DNA of 64,000 nt from Corynebacterium lipophiloflavum DSM 44291 (GCF_000159635.1 NZ_GG667196.1:100354-164353), one strand, 5' to 3'; shown: positions 37,414 to 46,779, numbered from the stretch's first letter. The notes: generated from the letters alone by a model not told the origin. Numbers and translations: made by a program.

Positions 37414-38406
37414 CTACGCGCTGCCGTGGATGAGCGTCAGCCCTCGCTTCGGCGTCTCGTGCAACGTCCCGGAAAGCAGGCTTCTCGCCTCGCGCGCCGA
37501 AACGTGCGTCGGTTCGACTAAGAACTGCCGGTAATGCTGCAAGTCGGTCAACCCCGCGGCCTCAACGACCGCGGTCTCCGGCACGCCCTTTTTGACTTGG
37601 TTGACAAGCCACGTCGTCCGCGCCCGGGCCATGTCGAGCACGGTGCCCCGGTGCGGAGAGCGTTTCGTAAACGTCGCAACGGTGCCCGAGTCGGCGGTCG
37701 TCCGCAGTGGCCGAAACAGCCACTCTGTACGGCTTGCTGCATTCTCGACGGCTTTAGCGACAACACCTGCCCACTCGCGCTCGACAGGTACGAACCGCTT
37801 GTCTGCCCCGCGGTAGCCCCACGGAAAGACCACGGTGCCTTCTGCGTCGGTCTCCACGTCGCCGGCCGTGAGGTTTGCGACCTCGCCGGAGCGAAGCCCT
37901 GTGCCAAGTGCGAGTGCGAGCAGCAGGTTCGCCTGCTGACGGCGAGACTCGGTGTGCTCAGCGTCAGCCCAGGTCTTTACGCCAAGCACTTCTGCTTCGG
38001 TGTACGGTGCGGCCTTCGACTCGTTGCCGTACTCGGGACGCTGACGCGGTCCGTCGAAGTTCGGGTTGACCTGTTTGGCAATGCGGCGCAGCGTCGCCCG
38101 TGACGTGCCGCGGACGTGCGTTGCAGCGGTGTCGAGCTCCTGGTGGCAAAATGCGTTGATAGCACCCTCGCTGAACACGGCTGCAACGCTGACGTCTCGC
38201 CCAGCGTTGAACACATGCACCGCGAGACGGGTCACGAGACGAAGGGCGTTTCGGCACTGGTCAGCCGACCAGTCGGCACTGGCGACAGCGGCGACGTGCT
38301 CGCGCACGAACGGTGCGACAACGTCCCACTCGTGGGGTTCGACAACTTTCGGGGTGTAGGCCGCAATGACCTGGTGAGGGTTATTGCGAGTGGTTGTGGT
38401 GGGCAT
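37414..38406 (-). CDS. tyrosine-recombinase-like protein A (partly degenerate)
   Basis: From ATG 38406 (330 residues). A SAM-like N-terminal half is followed by a catalytic-type half: ALALGTGLRSGEVANLTAGDV matches the first-Arg box (Arg172), and RTTWLVNQVKKGVPETAVVEAAGL plus HYRQFL matches the C-terminal part with Arg263 and a Tyr at 292. The canonical His three before the second Arg is Ala260 and the GH motif is absent. So it is a recombinase relative that may or may not cut DNA. It is paralogous to the gene upstream (FVRE, TR...FNAGR, SE..I.A patterns shared). Two palindromic operators lie in front of it. Confidence 0.65.
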   Translation of the reverse strand: MPTTTTRNNPHQVIAAYTPKVVEPHEWDVVAPFVREHVAAVASADWSADQCRNALRLVTRLAVHVFNAGRDVSVAAVFSEGAINAFCHQELDTAATHVRGTSRATLRRIAKQVNPNFDGPRQRPEYGNESKAAPYTEAEVLGVKTWADAEHTESRRQQANLLLALALGTGLRSGEVANLTAGDVETDAEGTVVFPWGYRGADKRFVPVEREWAGVVAKAVENAASRTEWLFRPLRTTADSGTVATFTKRSPHRGTVLDMARARTTWLVNQVKKGVPETAVVEAAGLTDLQHYRQFLVEPTHVSAREARSLLSGTLHETPKRGLTLIHGSA

Positions 38407-38485
38407 ATTCGCTTGTCCTTGTCCGCCCACACGCAAGGTGGTGGTGGCGTGGGCTACTCCTATGGTGGAAAGAGCTAGCCCCAGT

Positions 38486-38503
38486 GTGTGCAAATTTGCA
38501 CAC
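38486..38503. promoter_or_regulatory. palindromic operator, copy 1
   Basis: GTGTGCAAATTTGCACAC is a perfect 18-bp palindrome, 80 bases before the start of recombinase-like protein A. Confidence 0.75.
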
Positions 38504-38519
38504 GACGTCAAGGTCCACA

Positions 38520-38537
38520 GCGTGCAAACATGCACAC
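38520..38537. promoter_or_regulatory. palindromic operator, copy 2
   Basis: GCGTGCAAACATGCACAC matches GTGTGCA-N4-TGCACAC with one mismatch, 34 bases from copy 1 (about three helical turns), in the same control region. Confidence 0.7.
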
Positions 38538-38600
38538 ACCAGTGGCTCGTGTCCGAACGTTCTGCCTGGGCAAACACCGCAATTTCGCAGGTCAACATGT

Positions 38601-39878
38601 CTACCACCCCCGACGGCCCGTACCGGGGTTCGGTCCGCGAGCAAAGTCAGTAAGACGACCCTCTTCGGGGGCAGGCAGTTTGCTCGAAATTGAGCGGGGT
38701 GCCTGCTTGTGTCGGTGGGCGTCCAAAGAAGCAACGGCGGTCTGTGGCTCTGGTGTCTCGGTTTCACGCTCCGGTTCGGCCTCGTCCGTGTTGTTGCTGG
38801 CCGTGCCGGGAAGCGTCACGACCACTGCGTCGGAGACCGGGGCGGAACCGGTGCCTTCCTCCACGTCAGCCACAGGTGCGGCCTCAGACAACCGCAGCGC
38901 CGGCCAGTCTCGAAGCGGGTCTGCCAAAACGTCGAGCCTGTCGGCAAGCGTGTCGGGTGTGGCCGGGTCAAGACGCGCGGTTTTCTCAAGGCGACGAAAG
39001 CTCTTGAGGTCAGTGCCCACCGCGGCCGCCGCAGTCTCACGCGGTAAGTGGCGCACCACCTCACGCACCCACGTCGCACGCAACCTGTCGAGTTCGACCC
39101 TGAACGAACGATTCAGGTTCAACCGTTTCGTAATTTCGCGAACGTCGCTCTCTGCGCCACCGAGCAGCAACTCGTCGGGGTCACGCTTTTGCGCCACTTC
39201 CCACACACTTCGAGCAAGCGCCGCCGCCACCGGAATGGCGGGCGCCGCGCCCTCAGCGACACGGTGCGGTACCGCAACCCACACCACGCCGTTTAAGTCG
39301 AGGGTGACGTCACGGGCTTTGACCAGAGCAACCTCCTGGCCAATGCCGGCCCCTAAGCCGAGGCCGACAATAACGGCCGCCCGCTCCCGGCGAAGCTCGG
39401 TGGACTGTGAAACGACCCAGTGGTGCAGGCGCTGCCAGTCGTTCGGCTCGTACGGCTGTGCCGGCGGCTTTTCGATGTCCCGTCGGTGGTACAACGACAA
39501 CTCCTGGCCGTTGAGCGCCTCGCGCACGAGCCGGTAGAGGTAGGCTTCTTGAGAAACCGAGTTCCTCGACTTTAAGGTTGCGAGTATCGCTGAGACGTTC
39601 GCGTCGCTGAGCACCGAGTCAACGGTGAGCGCACGCCCGGAGTTGAACGCCCTCGCGGAGGCTCGGGTCAGCACACGCAGTACACCACGAACGTCGACGC
39701 TCGACTTCTGGTCCGCAACGAACACCTTCGACCCGGTTTCCGACTCGACAGTCGCCTTCTTCGCGGTCTCGCGGACGAAGTGAGCAATGTGTTCCCAAGC
39801 GCCGTTGTCGGTGCCTTGAGGGGCGTAGTTTTCAATACGGCGCAAGACTTCTTCGCGCTGCTGGTTGGTCAGTGTCAA
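38601..39878 (-). CDS. tyrosine-recombinase-like protein B (catalytic residues lost)
   Basis: A 425-residue product from TTG 39878 (GAGGCGG upstream); the frame is open to 40055 but the extra residues look non-coding. It is a paralogue of protein A: IAHFVRE, LRVLTRASARAFNSGR and LSDANVSAI match. At the first-Arg box it reads GAGIGQEVALV (Arg replaced by Gly), and where A has HYRQFL it has SFRRLEK (Tyr replaced by Phe294). RLRATW keeps the second Arg (267). It cannot be a standard recombinase, so it may bind DNA as a partner or regulator. The C-terminal 125 residues are an acidic, low-complexity tail absent from A. Confidence 0.65.
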   Translation of the reverse strand: MTLTNQQREEVLRRIENYAPQGTDNGAWEHIAHFVRETAKKATVESETGSKVFVADQKSSVDVRGVLRVLTRASARAFNSGRALTVDSVLSDANVSAILATLKSRNSVSQEAYLYRLVREALNGQELSLYHRRDIEKPPAQPYEPNDWQRLHHWVVSQSTELRRERAAVIVGLGLGAGIGQEVALVKARDVTLDLNGVVWVAVPHRVAEGAAPAIPVAAALARSVWEVAQKRDPDELLLGGAESDVREITKRLNLNRSFRVELDRLRATWVREVVRHLPRETAAAAVGTDLKSFRRLEKTARLDPATPDTLADRLDVLADPLRDWPALRLSEAAPVADVEEGTGSAPVSDAVVVTLPGTASNNTDEAEPERETETPEPQTAVASLDAHRHKQAPRSISSKLPAPEEGRLTDFARGPNPGTGRRGW

Positions 39879-40011
39879 GCTGCACCGCCTCGGGTCTCGG
39901 GACGGTCCTCGCCACGGGTGGACGGGGCGGGGTGCGCGGCGGAAGTGGACGTGACACCGAAGCCGGTACCCCCGCCTAATGCTTGCACTACGGTTCGCTG
40001 CATTTGGGCTG

Positions 40012-40017
40012 TAGCGT
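40012..40017 (+). promoter_or_regulatory. -10 box of a leaderless HTH-gene transcript
   Basis: TAGCGT ends seven bases before ATG 40025. Confidence 0.45.
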
Positions 40018-40024
40018 GGCAGGC

Positions 40025-40366
40025 ATGGCCCAGTTCCCTCCACCGCGACGCGCATACGAGACGTGGCCCGACGTGGACGTCGAGACGGTGCCCGAGGTCT
40101 ACCGCAAGGCTTGGGCGCTGCGGGACAACCTCGTGAAAACGGTCGAGTACTACGTTGCCGAGGGTTGGGCGAAGAACAGGTCCGACTTCGCCCGCAGGTG
40201 CGGGTTGCACCCCTCTGTGCTCTCGCGCTGGGTCACAGGTGACGTGTGGCCGTCTGCCGACACCGTTGCCGCCGTCGAGGCCGCGGTTCACATGCCAATG
40301 TGGCCGTACCAGAAGGCTCCGTCGCACAGGGGTTTGAAGTCGAAGGGCGGGTATGACTACCCGTAA
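40025..40366 (+). CDS. small helix-turn-helix protein, candidate island regulator
   Basis: The 113-residue protein has an XRE-type helix-turn-helix at about residues 55-98: RSDFARRCGLHPSVLSRWV, then GDVWPSADTVAAVEAAV. It is divergent from recombinase-like gene B, with 146 bases between, and 370 bases upstream of the type III restriction-modification genes. The nearest palindrome (40521-40538) lies between it and mod, which makes it the likeliest reader of those operators. This is inference; no binding evidence exists. Confidence 0.65.
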   Translation: MAQFPPPRRAYETWPDVDVETVPEVYRKAWALRDNLVKTVEYYVAEGWAKNRSDFARRCGLHPSVLSRWVTGDVWPSADTVAAVEAAVHMPMWPYQKAPSHRGLKSKGGYDYP

Positions 40367-40520
40367 GCCGTGCGACTGTGTGCTGGTGAACGTTTCGTTG
40401 TTTCGCATGGCTAAAACGCTCGCACACTCGCAAAAGTACACCCCCTGGCAAGCGCAAGTCGTTCCGATTCGATGTGTCGACGTGGGTGGCCGAAACGACG
40501 TCGACGGGAGTGGTGGAAGC

Positions 40521-40538
40521 GTGTGCATGTTTGCACAC
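40521..40538. promoter_or_regulatory. palindromic operator, copy 3
   Basis: GTGTGCATGTTTGCACAC matches the same GTGTGCA-N4-TGCACAC consensus, in the gap between the HTH gene and mod. Confidence 0.7.
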
Positions 40539-40735
40539 GCGGATTACCCCGTCCGGGGGTAGTTGATTGACCTATTCCGGGGGTGTTATGCGTGATTGCT
40601 TATATGGCGGCAGTACGAACTTTTTGGTGTCGAAAACAGGTTCGCCGTATAGGACGTTTTGTCGGGCCAGTGTCGTTGCCCCGGCTACTCTGATAAGCGA
40701 CGAAAACACACCCGACTAGCGCTAAGGAGACACAG

Positions 40736-42745
40736 TTGGGCAGACAACAACGCCTTGAGCTGACCTGGACAAACAAAGACAAGGCACTCATTCCTACCGA
40801 GCAAGGACGTTATGGCTACACCTGGGTTGACCCGCGGGACCCGAGGTATTGCGAAACGAGGGTGCTAACGGTTGACGAGACGGTGGCCGGGACGAGGTCG
40901 GACAAGGAGGAAGGCACCACCTACTCCGAGCGAGCCGACCTAGAACCGCAGTCAGACAACCTGCTCATTCTGGGCGAGTCCGGCGACGTGCTGGAGGCAC
41001 TCACGCGAATGCCCGAGTGGTCCGAGAAGTACGTCGGCAAGGTCAAGTGCATTTACATTGACCCGCCGTTCAACACAGCGCAGACCTTCGCCAACTACGA
41101 GGACAACCTGGAACACTCCGTCTGGCTCACCATGATGCGAGACCGACTGCTTCACATGCGGGACCTTCTGTCCGAGGACGGCTCGATTTGGGTCCACCTT
41201 GACGATGTAGAGAACCACCGGATGAGGGTGCTGCTCGATGAGGTGTTCGGGGCGGGGAATTTCCTGGCCGAAATCACTTGGAAGAAGGGCGCTCAGGTCC
41301 GCAATAATTCTGGCGACTTCTCGTCGGATAGCGACTTCATCACGGTGTATGCAAAGGATCGCACCGAATTTGATTTGAACAAACTCGAAGCAACCTCCGA
41401 GATGCTCGGTAGATACCGCCAGGACGACGGTGACCTAAACCTCTGGCAGTCCATTGGCAGTGCCGCAGCCCACTCAGTATCGCGGCGTCAGCACCCAAGT
41501 GTTTACGGCATTCAACACCCTGTTACTGGTGAGATGATGTATCCCCCGAGCAACTCAAACTGGAGGTATGCCCAAGAGAAGATGCTGAGTAGCCTTCGCG
41601 AATGGGCTCCCTATGAGCTGGGAGAAGTTACGGACGAGGAACTCACGGAACGAGCTCGTGTGGAGGGGCCGTCCATCGAGCTACGGACAGATGTTCGTCC
41701 GTTGGTCATTCCAAACTGGTCCGAAGAGGTCGCAAACCAAGCTCTTGCTCGTCACAAGGAGGGGTGCTGGCCCGACGTATTCTTCACCAAGGGCGGCTAC
41801 GGTGGACTCCGAGTTAAGGGACGAGTGCCGGAAGACTTTGGATCTACTCCGCGAACCATTTGGGATGACGTTGGGTTTAACGACACGGCGAAGCGTGAAT
41901 TGCAGGCTATTTTTCCCAGGATTAAGGCGTTTGACACCCCTAAACCTGAACGCCTTTTGGAGCGCATCATCCACATCGCAACGAACCCCGGCGACATTGT
42001 TCTCGACGTGTTCGCCGGTTCGGGAACCACCGCGGCCGTCGCCCAGAAAATGGGCCGCCGCTGGGTGACCTGCGAGCTCGTAGAAGACACGTTCAACCGC
42101 TTTACCCGCCCGCGCCTGGAGAAGGTTGTCAACAACGAAGACCAGGGTGGTATCACCCTCCAGAAGGAGGAGCGAGCCGACGCTACCGAGGACGGTTTGC
42201 CCGAGGGACTTACCCCGGAAGAAGCCCAGAAGTTCACCTCGCTGCTGAATAAGACCATCAAGAACGCCGACGAGCTCAAGAAAAACGCTGCGGTGAAACA
42301 ACTCAAGTCCATGACCAAGACCAAGCCTGTCAAGGGTGTGGTCAACTGGCGCGGCGGCGGAGGGTTCCAGATCGCCCACCTTGAGCCTGCCTGCTTCGAC
42401 TACGACCCCGAAGTTGCTCTAACCACGTTGACCGAGCACGCCACCGGTGAGTTGCTCGTGCGTTCTGTGGCCGCACAGCTTCGCTTTGCACTTACCCCGA
42501 ACGACCTGCACTTCGACGGCAAGCGCGGCCGCGAGCACCTCGTTGTAGTCGAGGGTGTCCTGGACGAGGAGAAGATTGACGAAGTCATGTCTCACCTCCC
42601 AGAAGGCCACTCCGTCCTGTTCGCCGCGACCGTGGTCGATGACTTCGCCCGCGAGCATGTCCGCTTGTTCAAGAACGGCTCGCGAGTAGTCCACGTCCCG
42701 CTTGAGGTCTTCCCGTATTCCGACGCTGCCGAGGAGGAGAAGTAA
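40736..42745 (+). CDS. mod: type III restriction-modification DNA methyltransferase (Mod)
   Basis: The 669-residue protein is a beta-class N6-adenine methyltransferase: DPPF catalytic motif in CIYIDPPFNTAQTF precedes the SAM-binding motif DVFAGSGTTAAVAQ. It keeps the usual middle region between the two, which would be the target-recognition part. It starts at TTG 40736 with AAGGAG eight bases upstream. With res two bases downstream it forms a complete type III system. The specificity cannot be read from sequence. Confidence 0.93.
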   Translation: MGRQQRLELTWTNKDKALIPTEQGRYGYTWVDPRDPRYCETRVLTVDETVAGTRSDKEEGTTYSERADLEPQSDNLLILGESGDVLEALTRMPEWSEKYVGKVKCIYIDPPFNTAQTFANYEDNLEHSVWLTMMRDRLLHMRDLLSEDGSIWVHLDDVENHRMRVLLDEVFGAGNFLAEITWKKGAQVRNNSGDFSSDSDFITVYAKDRTEFDLNKLEATSEMLGRYRQDDGDLNLWQSIGSAAAHSVSRRQHPSVYGIQHPVTGEMMYPPSNSNWRYAQEKMLSSLREWAPYELGEVTDEELTERARVEGPSIELRTDVRPLVIPNWSEEVANQALARHKEGCWPDVFFTKGGYGGLRVKGRVPEDFGSTPRTIWDDVGFNDTAKRELQAIFPRIKAFDTPKPERLLERIIHIATNPGDIVLDVFAGSGTTAAVAQKMGRRWVTCELVEDTFNRFTRPRLEKVVNNEDQGGITLQKEERADATEDGLPEGLTPEEAQKFTSLLNKTIKNADELKKNAAVKQLKSMTKTKPVKGVVNWRGGGGFQIAHLEPACFDYDPEVALTTLTEHATGELLVRSVAAQLRFALTPNDLHFDGKRGREHLVVVEGVLDEEKIDEVMSHLPEGHSVLFAATVVDDFAREHVRLFKNGSRVVHVPLEVFPYSDAAEEEK

Positions 42746-42747
42746 CC

Positions 42748-45327
42748 ATGGCACAGAAATTGAACCTCTCCTACGACGAAAACCTGGTTGCAGAACTCTC
42801 GAACAAGTTCGACCTCCGCGACCCGAACGCCGAAGCGCTTGCCGACTTGGTGAAACGGATCGAGGAGGGCAACTACGACGCTTTAGAACCGCTGGTGCTC
42901 AACCTCGCAACGGGTGCTGGCAAGACCTACGTCATGGCCGCGTTTATCGAGTACCTGCGCCGTCAGGGACACCCCAACGTCATGGTGGTCACACCCACCA
43001 AGGTCGTCCAGGACAAGACCGTTCTCGACTTCACGGAAGGCTCGCACCGTTACATTGGCGGCTTCGACGTTCCGCCACGGCTTGTCACTCCGGGTGACGT
43101 GTCGAACCTTCGAGTCGATAACGTCGCGTCCGACCTGTTTGTGGGCGAAGGTGCCTCTACGCTGTACGTTTTCAATGTTCAGCAGCTTTTCCCGCCTAAG
43201 GACGGCGGCAAGAACGTCGCAACGGGAGACGAAGCGGCGCGCCGCAAGACATGGAAGTTCCAGGAGGACTCCGGCGCGCTGGCGCAACGGTTGATCGACA
43301 CGGAAGACTTGATCATTATCGCCGACGAGTCGCACCTGTTCGGCTCCACCGCGAAGACATTCCGCAAGTCGCTAACTTCGCTGAAACCCGCCGTAACTGT
43401 GGGGCTGACGGCCTCGCCGGACAAGGGCGACGACATTGTCTACCACTACCCGCTGTGGCGTGCTATCCAGGACGGTTACGTCAAGCAGCCGGTGCTGGTC
43501 TACCGCGAGTCGGGTTACGACTCGGAAGATCGTCAGCTCCAAGACGCTTTGTCACTGTTGGCTATCAAGGAAGAGGCGTACGCGAACTACAGGGCCGCAC
43601 ACCCGAACGGCAAGCAGACCAAGCCGTTGCTGTTCGTGGTCTGCTCCGGCGTGCCGCACGCCACCGAGGTTGCCGATAGGCTTCGCGGACCAGGCTTCGT
43701 CAATGACCCGCTCGCGGTGCTCCAGGTGGACAACGAGCACAACGACAACACCACCCAGTCGTTCTTGCGCTACCTCGATACGGACAACTCCCCGGTTCGG
43801 GTGATCGTCTCGGTCAACAAGCTGCGAGAAGGTTGGGACACCAAGCGCATCGCGGTGATGTGTACGCTTCGCACGATGGGCTCTGAGGTGCTCACCCAGC
43901 AGGTCATGGGCCGGGGACTCCGCCTGCCGTTCGGAGCGCTGACTAGGGTGCCGGCCATTGACGAGCTGGACATTTTGTCGCACGAGTCCTTCGTCAAACT
44001 GCTGGAAAGCGAGAACGTCCTCAAGCAGTTCGGTATTGAAGACGCGGTGCGAGAAGATGACGACAAGGAGATCATCACCCCGCCTGGCACGACCAACCCG
44101 CCACAGGTGGGCACTGGTGCTGGCACCGGTGCTACGGGTGATACCTCTACCGACACCGGCGAGAAAGGCACCACGGTGCAGCCAGGCGAAGACTCTCGCA
44201 CCTCTGGTGACGGTCCTGACACCCCAGCAGTTGACCGCACCGTCGGCACCCGAGCACTCACCGACGAAGACGACGTTGCGAAAGGCGTTGAGATATTCAC
44301 GCCGGTCATCGTCAACATCAACGAGAAATTCGCCGGCACCACCTTCGACTTCCCGTCTTCAACCATGACAAAGACGAAGAAGCAGTTCGAGCTAGTCGAT
44401 GTCCCGAACTCCGTCATTGTCGAACGCGCGGACAAGGTCACCGACACCGACGAGTACCTGGCCCGCACGAAGATCAGCGTGGCAGACGAGGGCAACAAAA
44501 TCGAACTCGACAACGACGAGCGCTTCGCTGTACCAAGTTTCAAACAGACTCCTTCCCAAGTCGCCGCGGAACTGATTCGTCGCGTCATGGGTTCCGGAGC
44601 GGTTGCCGCAACGGCGGAGAATACGAGCCAACTGAAGCGCCGCATTGTGCCGGCGTTTATGGAGGCGACGAAGATCGAACAGTGGACAGAGAAAGCCAAA
44701 GAGTCCGCGGCCCGACACTTGCGCGAGCTCGTTGTCGAGGAGTCCAGGAAGGCGAACGCCCAGACCGGGACCACGGTGTCCATCCACCCGGTTACCCTCC
44801 CGATTGACGACTCATTTTCCCTGGATCTCGACAAGAAGATCCTCGACCTGCTCGACCGGCAGGAAGAGAGCGCGGGTAAGGCAGGTTTCAGCACCGCGGA
44901 GTACTACGGCACCTGGAAGAAGGGACTGTTCGAGGCCGCACGCTTCGACTCGTTTACCGGCGAATACCGCCTGGCGGCACTACTCGACCTCGACCCGAAC
45001 GTGGTGTGGTGGAAGCGGATCTACGCCCATGAGGGCGCACGGGTGGCCTACACCCCGCACAACTCGTACGTTCCAGATTTCGTGGTCTTCGACAAGGACG
45101 GCACCCACTGGATTGTCGAAGCCAAGGAGAACCGCGGCCGCGACGACGAGCGCGTCCAAGCCAAGCGAGCAGCCGCCGAGCGCGTGGTGCGCCAGCTCGT
45201 CGGCATGCCGGAGTATGAGGACCAAACCTGGGGCTACCTCATTGCCTATGAGGACGACATCGCTTCTTCCGATTCGTGGGCCGATCTGCTTGCCGGATCG
45301 GTGACGGAGCGGATGCCGAGACTCTAG
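42748..45327 (+). CDS. res: type III restriction enzyme subunit (Res)
   Basis: The 859-residue subunit has a superfamily 2 helicase core (LATGAGKTYVMAAF motif I, IIADESHLFG motif II, LTASPDKGD motif III, QQVMGRGLRLPFG motif VI) and a C-terminal PD-D/ExK nuclease: VPDFVVFDKDGTHWIVEAKEN holds the Asp and the ExK. Between them, about residues 447-500 is a Gly/Thr/Pro/Asp-rich linker (GTGAGTGATGDTSTDTGEKG), longer and more repetitive than usual. All motifs are present, so the enzyme looks active. Confidence 0.93.
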   Translation: MAQKLNLSYDENLVAELSNKFDLRDPNAEALADLVKRIEEGNYDALEPLVLNLATGAGKTYVMAAFIEYLRRQGHPNVMVVTPTKVVQDKTVLDFTEGSHRYIGGFDVPPRLVTPGDVSNLRVDNVASDLFVGEGASTLYVFNVQQLFPPKDGGKNVATGDEAARRKTWKFQEDSGALAQRLIDTEDLIIIADESHLFGSTAKTFRKSLTSLKPAVTVGLTASPDKGDDIVYHYPLWRAIQDGYVKQPVLVYRESGYDSEDRQLQDALSLLAIKEEAYANYRAAHPNGKQTKPLLFVVCSGVPHATEVADRLRGPGFVNDPLAVLQVDNEHNDNTTQSFLRYLDTDNSPVRVIVSVNKLREGWDTKRIAVMCTLRTMGSEVLTQQVMGRGLRLPFGALTRVPAIDELDILSHESFVKLLESENVLKQFGIEDAVREDDDKEIITPPGTTNPPQVGTGAGTGATGDTSTDTGEKGTTVQPGEDSRTSGDGPDTPAVDRTVGTRALTDEDDVAKGVEIFTPVIVNINEKFAGTTFDFPSSTMTKTKKQFELVDVPNSVIVERADKVTDTDEYLARTKISVADEGNKIELDNDERFAVPSFKQTPSQVAAELIRRVMGSGAVAATAENTSQLKRRIVPAFMEATKIEQWTEKAKESAARHLRELVVEESRKANAQTGTTVSIHPVTLPIDDSFSLDLDKKILDLLDRQEESAGKAGFSTAEYYGTWKKGLFEAARFDSFTGEYRLAALLDLDPNVVWWKRIYAHEGARVAYTPHNSYVPDFVVFDKDGTHWIVEAKENRGRDDERVQAKRAAAERVVRQLVGMPEYEDQTWGYLIAYEDDIASSDSWADLLAGSVTERMPRL

Positions 45328-45361
45328 TAAACGATGTAAACGATGAAGCAGAGGCGTGGCG

Positions 45362-46465
45362 ATGCGCCTTCTTGTGGCGGCCAGGGAAGGGAAGCTATTG
45401 GGCGGGCTAGACGTAAAGATTTGTTGGTGGTGCGGTATTAACCCCGCTTCATCACGCGAGCACCGAATTAAACGTTCACGTTTGGAAGCGGAGACTTCCA
45501 GCGGAGGGCCCTTGACGTACTTCGCCGCAGGGTTTCGACCAACTACTCTCCGAAGTACAGACGCGCAGGCAGTGAAGTTCGGGAAGACACTGTGCCAGCC
45601 TTGCAACTCAACGAGGTCGCAACCGTTCGACGCAGCCTACGACCATTTTGTGGGCTGGACTAAAGCCAACCGTGAACGGCTTCGAACTGTCCCGCACATA
45701 GACTGGTCTGAAGTTTTCGCAGAGACGAACTACGACAACCGACACCTTGCGCGTTATTACGTCAAAAACATGTGCTGCCGAATCGTTGACAGTGGTGCAG
45801 ACGTGCCAAAACAGTTAGTTACATTCCTCGATGATTTAGACGCTGAATCTCCGCTCGGTGTCATCATATACCGAGACTACGGACCCGACGAAGTGACAAG
45901 TGACGGCATTCTTTCCGACCCTTTCGCCAGCAGGACGAGCCAAGGAAGTGGAGAGTTACTCGAAAACACCAATGAACCCAGCGCATTCTTTACGATAATC
46001 GAAGACGGTTTCATCGGGTGTTTGGTGGGATACTACGCCCCTCCCTACCGCCCGGCGTACCAAGAGAGCATCTCTCGTGGCACGCGGTCACCAATCTACG
46101 AGCCGAAACGCCAGCTCATGTGGGCAGCACCGTTATTCAAAGACAAGTGGTTTTTGGAACACGCCATTCAGGAAAAGCAAAGATTGGGTCGTGATCTTTC
46201 TGAAGAAGAAGTTCAAGGAATTGCCGATTCCTTTAACTCAATTCCTCCATTTGTTCCACTTGCCATCGAGAGCCCGCCATCCACTGTTGACCCACTTGAA
46301 TGGCTCACTGCGCAAGTGAGCTTCAACTCAGCTAGTCATCTTGTAGGAGGGTCTGTAAGCAAGTTTGATTTCCCAGTACACGCATCCCGTCCGAAACGGT
46401 TTTCTCCCCGCCAAGCGCTCCTTCTGCTCATCCAGCAGGTGCGGAAAGTCCTTATGCGACTCTGA
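45362..46465 (+). CDS. protein with HNH-like zinc motif, linked to mod-res
   Basis: From ATG 45362 (GAGG seven bases away) the 367-residue product has CWWCG (about 21-25), SREHRIKRS, and later LCQPCNSTRSQPFDAAYDHF. This is a Cys4 zinc ribbon with an EH near the first pair and an N after the last Cys, the pattern of HNH nucleases, followed by 250 residues I do not recognise. It starts 34 bases after res. Its DNA is visibly less GC-rich than the neighbours. It could be an accessory nuclease or regulator of the restriction system, or an unrelated defence gene. Confidence 0.6.
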   Translation: MRLLVAAREGKLLGGLDVKICWWCGINPASSREHRIKRSRLEAETSSGGPLTYFAAGFRPTTLRSTDAQAVKFGKTLCQPCNSTRSQPFDAAYDHFVGWTKANRERLRTVPHIDWSEVFAETNYDNRHLARYYVKNMCCRIVDSGADVPKQLVTFLDDLDAESPLGVIIYRDYGPDEVTSDGILSDPFASRTSQGSGELLENTNEPSAFFTIIEDGFIGCLVGYYAPPYRPAYQESISRGTRSPIYEPKRQLMWAAPLFKDKWFLEHAIQEKQRLGRDLSEEEVQGIADSFNSIPPFVPLAIESPPSTVDPLEWLTAQVSFNSASHLVGGSVSKFDFPVHASRPKRFSPRQALLLLIQQVRKVLMRL

Positions 46466-46779
46466 CTACGGTGATGGTCTTTCCATCCACCGGAACGCTT
46501 AGTTCGAGCTCGGCTCGTCGCATTACCCAGTCGTTCCGGGACGAGGGTGTGCCGGCGCAGTTGAGTAAGACAATTCGTACGGTCTACCCCGTGTAGAAAT
46601 GCAGAGAGAAACCCGCCACGGTGGGCGAAAGGTTCACCGTGGCGATTTTCTACTAACCGCCCCTGTCGGTGACCGACCAGCGAGTAGAACATGTAGTCGA
46701 TACTTCCGCACCCGTGTCGAACCCGCCGCTACCCTCGGTGTTGTCCCCTCTCCAAGACAACACAGCCAAGGAGCACAGA
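46466..46779 (+). other. intergenic stretch with possible 41-codon frame
   Basis: A 314-base gap. A frame from GTG 46471 to TAG 46596 encodes MVFPSTGTLSSSSARR...IRTVYPV without a ribosome site; it may be a gene remnant. A strong terminator follows at 46614. Confidence 0.4.
46614..46651 (+). terminator. intrinsic terminator of the mod-res operon
   Basis: CGCCACGGTG (46614-46623) pairs perfectly with CACCGTGGCG (46635-46644), followed by ATTTTCT. Confidence 0.8.

Noticed and set aside
46471-46596. A 41-codon frame as a real gene
   Set aside because: No ribosome site and no recognisable product; kept only as a possible remnant.
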